Assembly: GCF_004614195.1 (NCBI RefSeq)
Contig: NZ_SPUM01000087.1
Location: 1 to 53,608, forward strand
Source of the DNA: Massilia horti
Lineage (GTDB): Bacteria > Pseudomonadota > Gammaproteobacteria > Burkholderiales > Burkholderiaceae_D
Length of the DNA: 53,608 bases
Direction: 5' to 3'
The notes beneath the pieces are model-generated. The model had not been told where the DNA came from. It saw only the letters and a program-made list of their open reading frames with translations, and searched no databases. Shown here piece after piece: positions 53,607 to 53,608 of this stretch. Each line of letters opens with the position of its first letter. Position 1 is the first letter of the stretch. The position numbers were made by a program, and so were the translations under genes.

Positions 53607-53608
53607 GC

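Larger units (their letters stand above)
26829..53608 (-). repeat. Right arm of the window-long inverted repeat
   Basis: This is the mirror of 1..26780. It carries the same genes in reverse order and opposite orientation, so it adds no independent gene content. Entries beyond 26829 are given so the annotation is complete on both arms. Confidence 0.97.

Noticed and set aside
1..53608. Terminal inverted repeats of a giant transposon or genomic island
   Set aside because: The repeat is the entire window up to the central 48 bp, contains housekeeping genes, and no transposase or integrase is present.

Overview
The window is one sequence followed by its own reverse complement. Position x pairs with 53609-x. 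Arm 1 is 1..26780, arm 2 is 26829..53608, and they flank a 48-bp asymmetric centre (26781..26828). I compared the two ends, the centre and every gene boundary and found no difference between the arms. The axis of symmetry is the exact midpoint of the window. Every gene, including the normally single-copy housekeeping genes rpoD, dxs and purU, therefore appears twice in mirror order. The likeliest explanation is a fold-back misassembly or chimaera: the turn sits inside a natural dispersed inverted-repeat element next to hpnG. A real inverted duplication cannot be excluded from sequence alone. The informative content is about 26.8 kb; right-arm entries are mirror copies of the left-arm ones.

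The organism is probably a GC-rich betaproteobacterium of the Burkholderiales, with an Oxalobacteraceae (Massilia/Duganella-like) flavour. This is inferred from a long beta-type RpoD, PurU-YaeQ-PCu(A)C, phasin, ProQ/FinO, cytochrome c4-like proteins and hopanoid genes. No 16S rRNA or tRNA is present to confirm it.

Layout of the left arm. 1-2.7 kb: the 3' end of an alpha/beta-hydrolase gene, a tandem-receiver response regulator, a TetR regulator followed by a LOG-family phosphoribohydrolase, and a small beta-sandwich-like protein. 2.7-4.3 kb (minus strand): a probable stress/storage operon of phasin, hemerythrin and KGG-repeat protein, ending in a terminator. 4.5-6.4 kb: purU, yaeQ and a periplasmic copper chaperone with 18-bp gaps. 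6.6-8.1 kb: a secreted GIN/DUF2807 protein divergent from a YdcZ-type membrane protein. 8.1-12.4 kb (minus): an RND permease and its membrane-fusion partner, overlapping by 8 nt, with no outer-membrane channel gene. 12.6-13.8 kb: a lone PilT/PilU-like ATPase. 13.9-16.2 kb (minus): a small charged protein and two translationally coupled multihaem c-type cytochromes. 16.4-17.6 kb (minus): a ribonuclease D-like exonuclease and a ProQ/FinO RNA chaperone. 17.7-17.9 kb: a candidate rod-shaped non-coding RNA with its own terminator. 18.1-20.8 kb: rpoD with an unusually long N-terminus. 21.3-26.8 kb: a hopanoid operon, dxs-hpnD-shc-hpnG, running from isoprenoid precursor supply through cyclisation to side-chain processing.

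Scattered between genes is a family of short GTAG-headed palindromic units (REP/BIME-like), seen at about 6.4, 13.8, 16.3, 20.9 and 26.8 kb. They lie just downstream of genes and in two cases supply the TAG stop codon. The copy at 26.8 kb is the turning point of the whole palindrome. No RAYT-type transposase, CRISPR array, prophage or complete insertion sequence was found.
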